DNA of 64,000 nt from Microbispora bryophytorum (GCF_006874465.1 NZ_VIRL01000010.1:124001-188000); one strand, 5' to 3'. Shown: positions 8,400-16,392, counted from the stretch's first letter. Notes: a model not told the origin generated them from the sequence alone. Numbers and translations are program-made.

Positions 8400-8792
8400 A
8401 TGCCCCTCGCTCCGCTGACGAAACCAGTTCCGCTGAGCCGAGCGTGGCTTGCCGTTGTCGTTGTCGTCGCCCTCTTCGCCGGCGGTTTCATCGCGACCCG
8501 GCTGCCTTTCGGCACCGTGCCGCTCCGCGTGGCCGAGGGTCATGCGTTCCTCACGTCGGAGGGTAAGAAGGGGGCTTTCCAGGCGGACAACGGAGTCAGC
8601 TCAAGCTTTTACGGCAACGTGGTGTGGACGGATGCCGGTCAGCCCACGGTCGGCGGTCGCCCCTCCTGTCTCTGGGACAAACAGACGAACAGCCCACGAC
8701 CTGCGGGCGCCAGAGTCGAGGCGGGATACCGATGGGTCAGGACACCGGACGGAGTGAGCCTGCCCATCGTGGCCTGGCTGAAGTGCCTATAG
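8400..8792 (+). CDS. Small single-pass membrane or secreted protein, unknown function
   Basis: 130 residues from ATG 8400; an in-frame TTG at 8379 would add seven. One hydrophobic helix near the N-terminus (WLAVVVVVALFAGGFIAT) is followed by about 100 polar residues. Two Cys lie in the C-terminal half (RPSCLWD and the penultimate residue), which could form a disulfide outside the membrane. I recognise no family. The gene ends 34 bases before the first NmrA-like gene and lacks a strong ribosome site. Confidence 0.55.
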   Translation: MPLAPLTKPVPLSRAWLAVVVVVALFAGGFIATRLPFGTVPLRVAEGHAFLTSEGKKGAFQADNGVSSSFYGNVVWTDAGQPTVGGRPSCLWDKQTNSPRPAGARVEAGYRWVRTPDGVSLPIVAWLKCL

Positions 8793-8826
8793 CGTTTCGT
8801 CGTGTCCGACGACGGGAGGCCAGGAG

Positions 8827-9561
8827 ATGAAGATCGCTGTCATCGGCGGGACCGGCCTCATCGGATCCCGGGTGGTCGAGATCCTGAACACCCGCGGGCA
8901 CGAGGCGGTGCCACACTCGACGTCCACCGGAGTGGACCTGCTCAGTGGGCGGGGCCTGCCCGAGGCGCTGGCGGGCGCCGACGTCGTCGTCAACCTGACG
9001 AAGCCGCGGACCTTCGACGACGCCTCGCCCGCCTTCTTCCGGAAGACGATGGACAACCTGCTGGCCGGCGCCGAGGCGGCCGGCGTCGGCCACGCGGTCA
9101 TCCTGTCGATCGTGGGCGCCGAGCTGGTGCCCGGTTCGGTCTACTACCGTGCGAAGGTGCTGCAGGAGGACCTGCTCAAGGCGGGCCCCGTGCCGTACTC
9201 GATCGTGCGTTCCACGCAGTTCTTCGAGTTCATCGGCACGGTGCTGTCCTGGACCTCCGACGAGCACACGGTCCGCCTGCCCGCCACCCTCATGCAGCCC
9301 ATCGCCGCCGACGAGGTCGCCCGGGCCGTGGCCGACGTCAGCGGGGGCGTCCCGCTGCGCGGCACTCTGGACATCGCAGGCCCCGAGGTCCTCGCGCTCG
9401 ACGAGCTGGGCAGGATCACCCTCGCCGCCCGTGGCGACCACCGCACGGTCGTCACCGACGACAGCGCCGGCATGTACGCCGCCGTCTCGGGCCACGCCCT
9501 CGTCGCCAAGGACGGCGCCGTCATCGCCGGGACCACCTATCGGGAGTGGCTCACGCGCTGA
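8827..9561 (+). CDS. NmrA-like NAD(P)-binding atypical SDR (copy 1)
   Basis: 244 residues. It opens with the nucleotide-binding strand-loop MKIAVIGGTGLIGSRVVEIL, then has DVVVNLT and SIVGAELVPGSVYYRAKVLQ, the region of the reduced Tyr/Lys motif in atypical SDRs. RSTQFFEFIGTVLSW is typical of the NmrA/YwnB-type group in actinobacteria. Such proteins are NADPH-binding oxidoreductases or redox sensors, usually of unknown substrate. A close paralogue lies at 11092. GGGAGGCCAGGAG is the ribosome site. Unlike the paralogue, its upstream DNA shows no convincing (T/C)GTCACA-N16-NGTC promoter. Confidence 0.88.
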   Translation: MKIAVIGGTGLIGSRVVEILNTRGHEAVPHSTSTGVDLLSGRGLPEALAGADVVVNLTKPRTFDDASPAFFRKTMDNLLAGAEAAGVGHAVILSIVGAELVPGSVYYRAKVLQEDLLKAGPVPYSIVRSTQFFEFIGTVLSWTSDEHTVRLPATLMQPIAADEVARAVADVSGGVPLRGTLDIAGPEVLALDELGRITLAARGDHRTVVTDDSAGMYAAVSGHALVAKDGAVIAGTTYREWLTR

Positions 9562-9568
9562 CCGGACC

Positions 9569-9628
9569 GCACCCCACCCCCACCCCACCCCAGCCCACCC
9601 ACGCCCCCACCCACCCGCGCCCCACCGG
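9569..9628. repeat. Pyrimidine-only CCCCACCC-type tract
   Basis: About 60 bases on the + strand consist almost solely of C and A in CCCCACCC/CCCACC words, just behind the first NmrA-like gene. Its strand asymmetry is extreme even for this genome. It may act as a replication or transcription pause element, or be a degenerate minisatellite; nothing specific is visible. Confidence 0.4.
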
Positions 9629-9680
9629 CGCCCGTTCCGCGCATTCCCGCAGCCGGAAGCGCGCGATCCCGGCGCCGCCT

Positions 9681-9711
9681 TGTCACAGATCGAAACTCTG
9701 CTCTGTCTTCG
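9681..9711 (+). promoter_or_regulatory. ECF41-type promoter of the ltrA-like gene
   Basis: TGTCACA (9681-9687), a 16-base spacer and TGTC (9704-9707) followed by TTCG. The spacing is identical to three other sites in the window. The known ECF41 promoter signature, from memory, is TGTCACA-N16-CGTC. The -10 element lies about 43 bases before the preferred start codon at 9750. Confidence 0.6.
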
Positions 9712-9749
9712 GGGCGGACCGTACGTTGCACAGCGACAGGAGCAGGACC

Positions 9750-10997
9750 TTGCCCCCAGCAGGCACCACGATCCGGATCCGGGTCCGGATGAGCGCCCGT
9801 GCCATCGATGAGCCGCACCGCGTTTCGAGTCAGCTCGAGCTGCTGTTCGATCTCACCTTCGTGGTCGCGGTCGCGGCCGTCACCGCGCAGTTCGCGCACG
9901 ACATCGCCGGCGGTCACGGCCTGGCCGGGCTGGTGCCGTTCCTTCAGGTGTTCTTCGCGATCTGGTGGGCGTGGATGAACTTCACGTGGTTCGCCTCGTC
10001 CTACGACACCGACGACGTCGCCTACCGGCTGCTGACCATGGTGCAGATGGCCGGCGTGCTGGTCCTCGCCGCCGGCGTGCCCGCCGCCGCGAGCCACTCC
10101 GCCTACGGGGTCATCACGCTGGGCTACCTCGTCATGAGAGTCGGGCTCGTCGCCCAATGGCTGCGGGCCGGTCTCGAAGACCCGGCGCGGCGCCGCACCG
10201 CGTTTCGCTACGCCGGCGGCATCGCCTTCCTGCAATTGGGCTGGCTGTCGCGGCTCGTCCTCGTGGAGACGGGAGTCCTGCCCGCGTCCTTCGGCCTGCC
10301 GTTCTTCGTCTGCCTGGCCGCCCTGGAGCTCGCGGTGCCGTGGTGGGCGGAGCGGGCCAGGGCCACCAACTGGCACCCGTACCACATCGCCGAGCGCTAC
10401 GGCCTGTTCACGATCATCCTGCTCGGTGAGAGCGTGCTGGCCGCGAGCAGAGGGGTCGGAAGAGCGCTGGAGGCGGACGCGGTCGGCGGTCCCTTCGTCG
10501 TGATCGCGGTCGCCGGCCTCATCCTGCTGTTCGCTCTTTGGTGGCTGTATTTCCTCGGGCCTGCGGGGGACGGTCTCAGTGATCGTCGTCATCGGTCCTA
10601 TTTGTGGGGATATGGCCACTATGGAATTTTCGCGGCTCTGGCAGCCCTCGGCGCCGGGCTCGAGGTGACGGTGGAGAAGAGCGGGCACGGCGTCGCGGCG
10701 TCGCCGGCGCTCGGCTACGCGGTCGCCGTCCCGGTAGGGGTGTGTCTCGCCCTGCTGTGGGCCGTACACGTGATTGTCGTCGCAGAGCCCATCATGTACC
10801 CGGCCGCCGTGTTGGGGTGCGTCGTCATCGTCCTGTCGCTGCCACTCGCGACGCCCTGGATCGGCGTGGCCGGCATGGTCGCGGCGATCGCGGCCGTCTG
10901 CGTTCTGCTGGTCGCCGTCACGATCTGGACGGCGGCCGCCGGGTCCCGCACCGGAGCACGCCGTCATGACCACGTGACCGATGACGAGTTGACGTGA
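9750..10997 (+). CDS. LtrA-family (low temperature requirement A) multipass membrane protein
   Basis: 415 residues from TTG 9750, which has CAGGAG about seven bases upstream; ATG 9789 is the alternative. Eleven or so hydrophobic segments are evident. The family-defining motifs are LELLFDLTFVVAVAAVTAQF near the N-terminus, IWWAWMNFTWFASSYDTDD, and the central HIAERYGLFTIILLGESVL. LtrA proteins are widespread in actinobacteria; their transported or sensed molecule is unknown. The gene stands between the two NmrA-like paralogues and has its own ECF41-type promoter, so it probably belongs to that stress regulon. The C-terminal tail is short and charged. Confidence 0.88.
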   Translation: MPPAGTTIRIRVRMSARAIDEPHRVSSQLELLFDLTFVVAVAAVTAQFAHDIAGGHGLAGLVPFLQVFFAIWWAWMNFTWFASSYDTDDVAYRLLTMVQMAGVLVLAAGVPAAASHSAYGVITLGYLVMRVGLVAQWLRAGLEDPARRRTAFRYAGGIAFLQLGWLSRLVLVETGVLPASFGLPFFVCLAALELAVPWWAERARATNWHPYHIAERYGLFTIILLGESVLAASRGVGRALEADAVGGPFVVIAVAGLILLFALWWLYFLGPAGDGLSDRRHRSYLWGYGHYGIFAALAALGAGLEVTVEKSGHGVAASPALGYAVAVPVGVCLALLWAVHVIVVAEPIMYPAAVLGCVVIVLSLPLATPWIGVAGMVAAIAAVCVLLVAVTIWTAAAGSRTGARRHDHVTDDELT

Positions 10998-11010
10998 ACC
11001 TGCCGGTCGC

Positions 11011-11041
11011 CGTCACAACCCCGAGGGCTGTCCGGTCTTAG
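11011..11041 (+). promoter_or_regulatory. ECF41-type promoter of the second NmrA-like gene
   Basis: CGTCACA (11011-11017), 16 bases, GGTC (11034-11037) then TTAG. The 17-base string GGCTGTCCGGTCTTAGC covering the -10 side also occurs at the ferritin-like gene promoter near 17760, and GCGACCGG follows it closely at both places. The distance to the ATG at 11092 is about 55 bases. Confidence 0.6.
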
Positions 11042-11091
11042 CTGGCGACCGGGTGACGACGAAGTGACCCGGCGGACAGAAGGAGAGCGCA

Positions 11092-11853
11092 GTGAAGATC
11101 GTGGTAATCGGCGGCACCGGCCTGATCGGGTCCAAGCTGGTGAAGAAGCTGGGCGAGCATGGCCACGAGGCGGTCGCGGCATCGCCGAACACCGGCGTCA
11201 ACACGCTGACCGGCGAGGGGCTCGCCGAGGTGCTGACGGGCGCGAAGGTCGTGGTCGACGTGTCGAACTCACCGTCGTTCGAGAGGGCCGCGGTGCTGAA
11301 GTTCTTCGAGACCTCCACGGGCAACCTGCTCGCCGCGGAGGCGGAGGCCGGCGTAGGTCACCATGTCGCGGTCTCGATCGTGGGAACGGAGCGGATGCCG
11401 GAGAACGGCTACTTCGCAGCGAAGATCGCCCAGGAGCAGCTGATCGAGAAGTCGGGGATCCCGTTCTCGCTCGTGCACTCGACCCAGTTCTTCGAGTTCG
11501 CCCGGGGCATCGCGGACGACGCCACGGTGGACGGCAAGGTGCACATGGCGCCGGTGCTCTTCCAGCCCATCGCGGGCGACGATGTCGCCCAGGCGGTCGG
11601 CCGGACCGCGGTGGGGTCGCCGCTGAACGGCAAGATCGAGATCGCCGGGCCCGAGCAGTCCCTCATGGACGAGTTCTTCCGGCAGGCGCTGATCGCCTGG
11701 GGTGACCCGCGCGAGGTGGTCACCGACCCGCACGCGCGTTACTTCGGCAGCGAGCTGACCGAGCGGTCGCTCGTTCCGCTCAACGACGACGACGCGGCCC
11801 TCGGCACGATCCGCTACCACGACTGGCTCGGCCGCACCTCCACCGGCAAGTAA
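11092..11853 (+). CDS. NmrA-like NAD(P)-binding atypical SDR (copy 2)
   Basis: 253 residues, clearly paralogous to the 8827 gene: MKIVVIGGTGLIGSKLVKKL, then VVVDVSNSPSFERAAVLKFF and HSTQFFEFARGIADDATVDG. The Rossmann fingerprint GGTGLIG is intact and a Tyr-x-x-x-Lys-like YFAAKIAQEQ is present. ECF41 sigma factor genes are commonly accompanied by oxidoreductase, epimerase or carboxymuconolactone decarboxylase genes, and this is the best candidate partner here. It has a good ribosome site (AAGGAGAG) and a promoter identical in layout to three others in the window. Confidence 0.88.
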   Translation: MKIVVIGGTGLIGSKLVKKLGEHGHEAVAASPNTGVNTLTGEGLAEVLTGAKVVVDVSNSPSFERAAVLKFFETSTGNLLAAEAEAGVGHHVAVSIVGTERMPENGYFAAKIAQEQLIEKSGIPFSLVHSTQFFEFARGIADDATVDGKVHMAPVLFQPIAGDDVAQAVGRTAVGSPLNGKIEIAGPEQSLMDEFFRQALIAWGDPREVVTDPHARYFGSELTERSLVPLNDDDAALGTIRYHDWLGRTSTGK

Positions 11854-11940
11854 GCCGACCAGGCGGTTCATCCCCCCGAGGGCGAACGCGATGACCGCGA
11901 TCACTTGCCACACCGCCGCTCCGGCCGCGCCGCAGTACCG

Positions 11941-12031
11941 GCTGCGCCGCGGTCTCGGCTCCGCTGCTGTCCCGGCTGCGCTGCGGGCTCGGCTGCGTTG
12001 CTGTCCCGGCTGCGCTGCTGTCCCGGCTACG
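11941..12031. repeat. Degenerate GCTGTCCCGGCTGCG repeats between genes
   Basis: The gap behind the second NmrA-like gene contains at least four copies of a CTGCTGTCCCGGCTGCG-like word, partly fused with CTCGGCTGCG words. There is no fixed unit length. It could form strong RNA secondary structure after the NmrA-like stop codon, but no clean terminator hairpin is visible. Confidence 0.5.
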
Positions 12032-12103
12032 CAGTGCAGGTCGCCGCGGTCATCGCGTCCCGCCCCTGCCGAGCCATCCGCACAAGACACGGAGAGAGGA
12101 ACG

Positions 12104-12334
12104 ATGGCCGTTCCGAGCGACGAGAACGAATTCCTGCACGAGCTCGAAATCGAGGTCGAGGCGGAGGTGATCCAGGTCGAGTCCAGCCGTCCGGAGGACG
12201 CCGCCGCCCTGCCGGTCACCGACTGGCTCTTCGACCCGGCGGACGCCGAACGCGAGGAGATCGGCCTGCGGGGTCTGCTCGCCGCGGTGGAGGTGCTGGA
12301 AGACGACCTCCGGCCCGGCGATCCCGCCGAGTAG
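12104..12334 (+). CDS. Small acidic protein of unknown function
   Basis: 76 residues from ATG 12104, with GGAGAGAGGA just upstream. The product is strongly acidic (NEFLHELEIEVEAEVIQVES, later FDPADAEREE and EVLEDDLRPGD) with no Cys and no membrane segment. I recognise no family. It converges on the ECF sigma gene, with only six bases between the two stop codons. It occupies the place where the missing C-terminal part of an ECF41 gene would be expected on the other strand. The strong ribosome site and acidic composition favour a real gene. Confidence 0.6.
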   Translation: MAVPSDENEFLHELEIEVEAEVIQVESSRPEDAAALPVTDWLFDPADAEREEIGLRGLLAAVEVLEDDLRPGDPAE

Positions 12335-12340
12335 AGCGGT

Positions 12341-13081
12341 CTAGCAGCGGGCGACACCGACGGCGAGCAGCTCTTCCAGCTCGTCCAGGTCGCCGGTCTG
12401 CGCGGCCGACAGGAACGACCGTACGAGGCGCCGGTGCCCGGTGGTGCTCACCGGGGTGTGCCTGCCGGTGGCGAGGTGGTGGCGGGCGCGCCGCAGGAGT
12501 TGCCGCGCGTGGTCCTCGCTCAGATGGAGGATCTCGGAGATCCTGCGGTAGGGGTAGTCGAAGGCCATGCGCAGCAGATAAACCGCTCGTTCGGCGGAGG
12601 TCAGTCTCTCCAGCAGCAGCCGGATCGCGGCCTCGACCGCCTCATGCCGTTCCGCCGCCGTCTCGGGGCCGACGGAGCGGTCCGTCGTCTCGGGCAGCCA
12701 GGCGCCGGCAGTGGTCTCCCGGCGCCTGCGCGCGGACTGGGCGACGTTGAGGGCGAGCCTGGTGGTGGTCAGCGCGAGGAACGCGGGCGGATCGACGACG
12801 ATCGAGCGGTCGGCGCGGGCCCAGCGCAGCCACGTCTCCTGCACCACGTCCTCGGCCTCGCCCACGTCGTGCAGGACACGCAGGCCGATCGCGAAGAGCC
12901 GGGGTGCGACGCCGGCGAACGCCGAGGCGGCTCCGTCCCGTCTTCCGATCGATCCTTGGCCGGTCCGGTCCGCGTGGTCCCCGTGGTCCCCGTGGTCCCC
13001 GTGGTCCCCGTGGTCCCCGTGGTCCCCGTGGTCCGCGTGGTCCGCGTGGTCCGCGTGCGGGCCCGACAGGTTCATCGTCAC
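12341..13081 (-). CDS. ECF41-type RNA polymerase sigma factor, C-terminally truncated
   Basis: 246 residues from GTG 13081, which has GGAG eight bases upstream; ATG 13108 and ATG 13075 are alternatives. Region sigma2 is seen in FAIGLRVLHDVGEAEDVVQE followed by TWLRWAR, and sigma4 in LTSAERAVYLLRMAFDYPYR followed by RISEILHLSEDHARQLLRRA. Between them stands AGAWLPE, the WLPEP-type linker motif of ECF41 proteins. ECF41 factors normally continue into a SnoaL-like regulatory domain with a DGGG(K/R) motif. Here the protein stops after DLDELEELLAVGVARC, right where that domain begins, and no remnant follows in other frames. The N-terminus has a His-(Ala/Gly)-Asp triplet repeat of about ten units. 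It probably drives the four matching promoters nearby. Confidence 0.85.
   Translation of the reverse strand: MTMNLSGPHADHADHADHGDHGDHGDHGDHGDHGDHADRTGQGSIGRRDGAASAFAGVAPRLFAIGLRVLHDVGEAEDVVQETWLRWARADRSIVVDPPAFLALTTTRLALNVAQSARRRRETTAGAWLPETTDRSVGPETAAERHEAVEAAIRLLLERLTSAERAVYLLRMAFDYPYRRISEILHLSEDHARQLLRRARHHLATGRHTPVSTTGHRRLVRSFLSAAQTGDLDELEELLAVGVARC
12973..13053 (-). repeat. Nine tandem 9-bp units encoding an HGD/HAD repeat
   Basis: Nine near-perfect copies of CGTGGTCC(C/G) in the reading frame of the sigma factor give a His-Gly-Asp/His-Ala-Asp tract at its N-terminus. A perfect 9-bp array is expected to change copy number by slippage without breaking the frame. His and Asp at every third position could bind metal ions. 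Confidence 0.85.
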
Positions 13082-13445
13082 GATCTCGGCTCCGTTCACA
13101 CCCGGCATCCGGCGGTTGCCGCTGTGCTCACGGTCGCGCCCGGAGCCCTCTCATCGCGCCCTGGAGAGCACGTGGTCGACACCCTGGCCCGCATGCCGCG
13201 GGTCCCCAGTGGACCCGGGGCGAACGCCGGGGGCGCGGCAGGGGGCGCGGCCTGGGCCGCTTCGCACCGAGGTCGTCGCGCTGGTCGTTATAGGCAGAGT
13301 CACCCTGACCGCCGATAATGACCAGGCTGATGGTGATTGCCGGGTTGACAGCGGAAAGGTGGCTGCGCGCCGATCCGAGAGGGAGCGCGGGTAGCCTCCT
13401 ACGTCCGGCGGTCGACGGTCAACGGGTGAAGGGTCGGCGGGGGCG
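13082..13445. other. Divergent intergenic region between sigma factor and LuxR regulator
   Basis: 364 bases without a supportable gene. The most promoter-like patch is TTGACA at 13345-13350, facing the LuxR-type gene, without a clear -10. I looked for an ECF41-type promoter facing the sigma gene and found none, so autoregulation is not supported by this region. Confidence 0.45.
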
Positions 13446-14909
13446 GTGCCCATGACAGGCGGAGGTTCCGAGTCGCGGCTTCGTGGGCGGCAGATCGAGT
13501 GCGAGACGCTGGACCGGCTCGTGGCGGCCGTGCAGGCCGGCAACAGCTCGGTCCTGGTCCTGTGCGGCGAGGCCGGCATCGGCAAGACGGCACTGCTGGA
13601 ATACGCGCGAAGCAGCGCGTCCAGCTGCCGGACGGCCAGGGTGGCGGGCGTCGAGTCCGAGATGGAGCTGGCCTTCGGCGGCCTGCATCAGCTGTGCGCC
13701 CCGTTCTTGGATCACCTCGGTCACCTGCCGGGCCCGCAACGCGACGCGCTCGGTACGGCGTTCGGCCTGAGCGCCGGACCTCCGCCCGACCGCTTCCTGG
13801 TCGGGCTCGCGGTGCTCAACCTGCTGGCCGACGTGGCCGGGAAAGGGCCGCTGGTCTGCCTCGTCGACGATGCCCAGTGGCTCGACGAGGTCTCCGCGCA
13901 GACCCTCGCCTTCGTCGCGCGACGCCTGCTCGCGGAGCCGATCGGGCTGGTGCTCGCAGTGCGCGAGCCCCACCTCGAACACGAGCTGACGGGGCTGCCG
14001 CGACTCGACGTGGGGCGGTTGAGCGACGGCGACGCCCGCGCGCTGCTGGACACCGTGATCCTTGGGCGGCTCGACGAGCGGGTCCGTGACCGGATCGTCG
14101 CCGAGGCCCAGGGAAACCCGCTGGCCCTGCTTGAGCTGCCGAAGGGGTTGACGGCCACCGAACCGGCGGGCGCGCTCGGGCGGCCCGGCGTGCGGGCGCC
14201 CGTGGGCCGGATCGAGCAGAGCTTCCTGCGGCGGGTCCGGTCGCTGCCGTCCGAGACACAGCGGCTGCTGCTCGTCGCGGCGGCCGAGCCGGTGGGCGAC
14301 GTGACGTTGGTGACGCGGGCGGCGGAGCTGCTCGAAATCCAGTGGGCCGCGGCCGCCCCGGCCGAAGCGGCGGGGCTGATCACCATCGGTGCCCGGGTGC
14401 GTTTCCGCCATCCCCTCCTGCGCTCGGCGGCCTACCGCGTGGCAGCCCCGCAGGACCGGCAGGACGTCCACCGCGCGCTGGCCGACGCGACCGACGCCCG
14501 GTCGGATCCCGACCGCTGGGCATGGCACCTGGCCAACGCCACGGCCGGCCCCGACGAGACGGTGGCCACCGAGCTGGAGCGCTCCGCCGATCGGGCGCAG
14601 GCGCGCGGAGGCGTCGCGGCGGCGGCGGCGTTCCTGGAGCGAGCGGCCGAACTGACCCCCGATCCCGCCCGCCGAGGCGCCAGGGCGCTGGCGGCTGCAC
14701 GGGCCAAATACCAGGCCCGGCGGCTACGACGCCGCGCTCGAACTGCTGGACGCGGCCGAGCGCGGCTCCCTCGACGATCACCAACTCGCCCAGTCCAGCC
14801 TGCTGCGCGGTCAGATCGTGTTCGCGTCCAGAAGTGCCGGCGCGGCCCTGCCACTGCTGCTCAGAGCCGGGAAGCACCTGGAGCCGCTGGACGCCGGGCT
14901 GGCCCGTGA
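13446..14909 (+). CDS. LAL-type LuxR regulator, N-terminal ATPase part (frameshifted gene)
   Basis: This and the next entry are one gene split by a single extra base. The first 425 or so residues are a STAND/AAA-type ATPase: LRGRQIECETLDRLV, P-loop LCGEAGIGKTALLEYAR (about 39-55), and the Walker B-like PLVCLVDDAQWLDE. Helical repeats typical of large ATP-binding LuxR regulators follow. After LAAARAKYQA (to about 14717) the frame turns into Arg-rich nonsense ending at 14909. Removing one C from the run at 14716-14718 restores GGYDAALELLDAAERG, a conserved LAL stretch. The translation start is GTG 13446 or ATG 13452. It faces away from the ECF sigma gene. Confidence 0.75.
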   Translation: MPMTGGGSESRLRGRQIECETLDRLVAAVQAGNSSVLVLCGEAGIGKTALLEYARSSASSCRTARVAGVESEMELAFGGLHQLCAPFLDHLGHLPGPQRDALGTAFGLSAGPPPDRFLVGLAVLNLLADVAGKGPLVCLVDDAQWLDEVSAQTLAFVARRLLAEPIGLVLAVREPHLEHELTGLPRLDVGRLSDGDARALLDTVILGRLDERVRDRIVAEAQGNPLALLELPKGLTATEPAGALGRPGVRAPVGRIEQSFLRRVRSLPSETQRLLLVAAAEPVGDVTLVTRAAELLEIQWAAAAPAEAAGLITIGARVRFRHPLLRSAAYRVAAPQDRQDVHRALADATDARSDPDRWAWHLANATAGPDETVATELERSADRAQARGGVAAAAAFLERAAELTPDPARRGARALAAARAKYQARRLRRRARTAGRGRARLPRRSPTRPVQPAARSDRVRVQKCRRGPATAAQSREAPGAAGRRAGP

Positions 14910-16221
14910 GACCTACCGTGACGCGCTGTACGCGGCTCTCACCGCAGGCCGTCTGCCGAGCGGCGCCCAGTTGCCGGATGTCGCGGAGGCGGTGCTCGGC
15001 GCGCCGCCGGGGCCTCGGCCGGGGCGTGACGACCTGCTCCTGAACGGCCTGGCCGTGGTGGCCACCGAGGGCTACCCGGCGGGCGCGCCGATGTTGCTGC
15101 AGGCCCTGAGCGCCTTCCGGGCCGAAGCCGTCTCCGCGGAAGAAGGCCTCGGCTGGCTCCCGCTCGCATGCCGCATGGCCCATAACGTCTGGGACTTCGA
15201 CAACTGGTCCGTGCTCTCGGCGAGGCTGGTCGATTTAGCCCGCGAGACGGGAGCTTTGTCGGTGCTGCCGTCGGCTCTGCTGCTGCGCCTGTCGAATCGG
15301 GTCTTCGCCGGCGAGCTCGACGTCGCCGGCACTCTGGCCGCCGAGGCGATGACGATCGGTGAGGTGACGGGCAGCCGCTTCCTCGCCCAGTACGGCGCCC
15401 TGGTGCTCCACCCGTGGAGGGGCCGGGAGGCCGCGACACGTCAGGTGATCGAAGCGATCACCCGGGACAGGGCCCTCGAAGGAGAAGGGAAGGTGTTGAC
15501 CGCCACCCAGTGGGCGAGCGCCGTGCTCTACAACGGCCTCGGCCGCTATGAGGAGGCCTACGTCGCGGCCGAGCGGGGCTGCGAGCACCCGCAGGAGCTG
15601 GGGCTGGCCTCCTCGTCCATGGTCGAGCTCGTCGAGGCGGCCGCCCGGAGCGGACGGCCGGCCCGTGCCGCGGAAACCGCCCGGCGACTCGACGAGATGG
15701 CCCGGGCCGGCGGCACCGACTGGGCTCTGGGCACCTCGGCGAGCGCGCGCGCCCTGGTGAGCGACGGACCGGCCGCAGATGCTCTGTATCGCGAGGCGGT
15801 CGAGCGGCTCGGCCGCACCGAGGTCCGGACGGCGCTCGCCCGCACCCGGCTGCTCTACGGCGAGTGGCTGCGCCGGGAGAACCGCCGCGCCGACGCACGC
15901 GAGCAACTGGGCATCGCGTACGAGATGCTCAGCGACATGGGGGCCGAGGCGTTCGCGGAACGTGCCCGGCGCGAGCTCCAGGCCACCGGCGAGACGGTAC
16001 GCAAACGCACCGTCGAGACGCACACCGCTCTCACCGCCCAGGAAGCGCAGATCGCGCGCCTGGCCGGTGACGGGCTGACGAACCCCGAGATCGGCGCTCA
16101 GCTCTTCATCAGCCCGCACACCGTCGAATGGCACCTGCGCAAGGTCTTCGCGAAGCTCGGCATCGCGTCCCGCAGGCAGATCAGCACCGCGCTGCTCGAA
16201 GGGACCGGGGCCACGGCCTGA
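14818..16221 (+). CDS. LAL-type LuxR regulator, C-terminal TPR and HTH part (frameshifted gene)
   Basis: The downstream half of the broken LAL regulator. Its frame is open from 14719 onward; 14818 is only the first possible internal start (GTG) and has no good ribosome site. The product has TPR-like helical repeats (AAERGCEHPQELGLASSSMV and others). It ends with an intact GerE/LuxR helix-turn-helix: LTAQEAQIARLAGDGLTNPE, then IGAQLFISPHTVEWHLRKVF and AKLGIASRRQ. With the N-terminal part it would make about 925 residues, normal for the family. Whether the one-base insertion is a sequencing error, a recent inactivation or a slippage switch cannot be decided here. A homologous HTH fragment lies at 18944. 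Confidence 0.75.
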   Translation: MFASRSAGAALPLLLRAGKHLEPLDAGLARETYRDALYAALTAGRLPSGAQLPDVAEAVLGAPPGPRPGRDDLLLNGLAVVATEGYPAGAPMLLQALSAFRAEAVSAEEGLGWLPLACRMAHNVWDFDNWSVLSARLVDLARETGALSVLPSALLLRLSNRVFAGELDVAGTLAAEAMTIGEVTGSRFLAQYGALVLHPWRGREAATRQVIEAITRDRALEGEGKVLTATQWASAVLYNGLGRYEEAYVAAERGCEHPQELGLASSSMVELVEAAARSGRPARAAETARRLDEMARAGGTDWALGTSASARALVSDGPAADALYREAVERLGRTEVRTALARTRLLYGEWLRRENRRADAREQLGIAYEMLSDMGAEAFAERARRELQATGETVRKRTVETHTALTAQEAQIARLAGDGLTNPEIGAQLFISPHTVEWHLRKVFAKLGIASRRQISTALLEGTGATA

Positions 16222-16284
16222 GGCCCGGCGGCCGCCGCCGGCCGCCGCCAGCCGCCAGCCGCCGGACGCGCCCGGCCCCGCCTC

Positions 16285-16392
16285 AGTCAGGAACCCGCCG
16301 CTGCCGAGGTGACGTGCATGGCTCAGGAACCCCCGGCCGCCGAGGTGACGTGCACGGCTCAGGAACCCCCTACCGCCGAGGTGACGTGCATG
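16285..16392 (-). repeat. Three 36-bp tandem repeats carrying the P450 C-terminus and stop codon
   Basis: Three units (16285-16320, 16321-16356, 16357-16392) in the P450 reading frame. Each unit encodes (M/V)HVTSA-x-x-GS, a TGA stop and one more codon. The real gene stops in the unit nearest to it (16359-16361); the next two TGAs lie at 16323-16325 and 16287-16289, all in phase. Mismatches between units are few. Confidence 0.9.
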
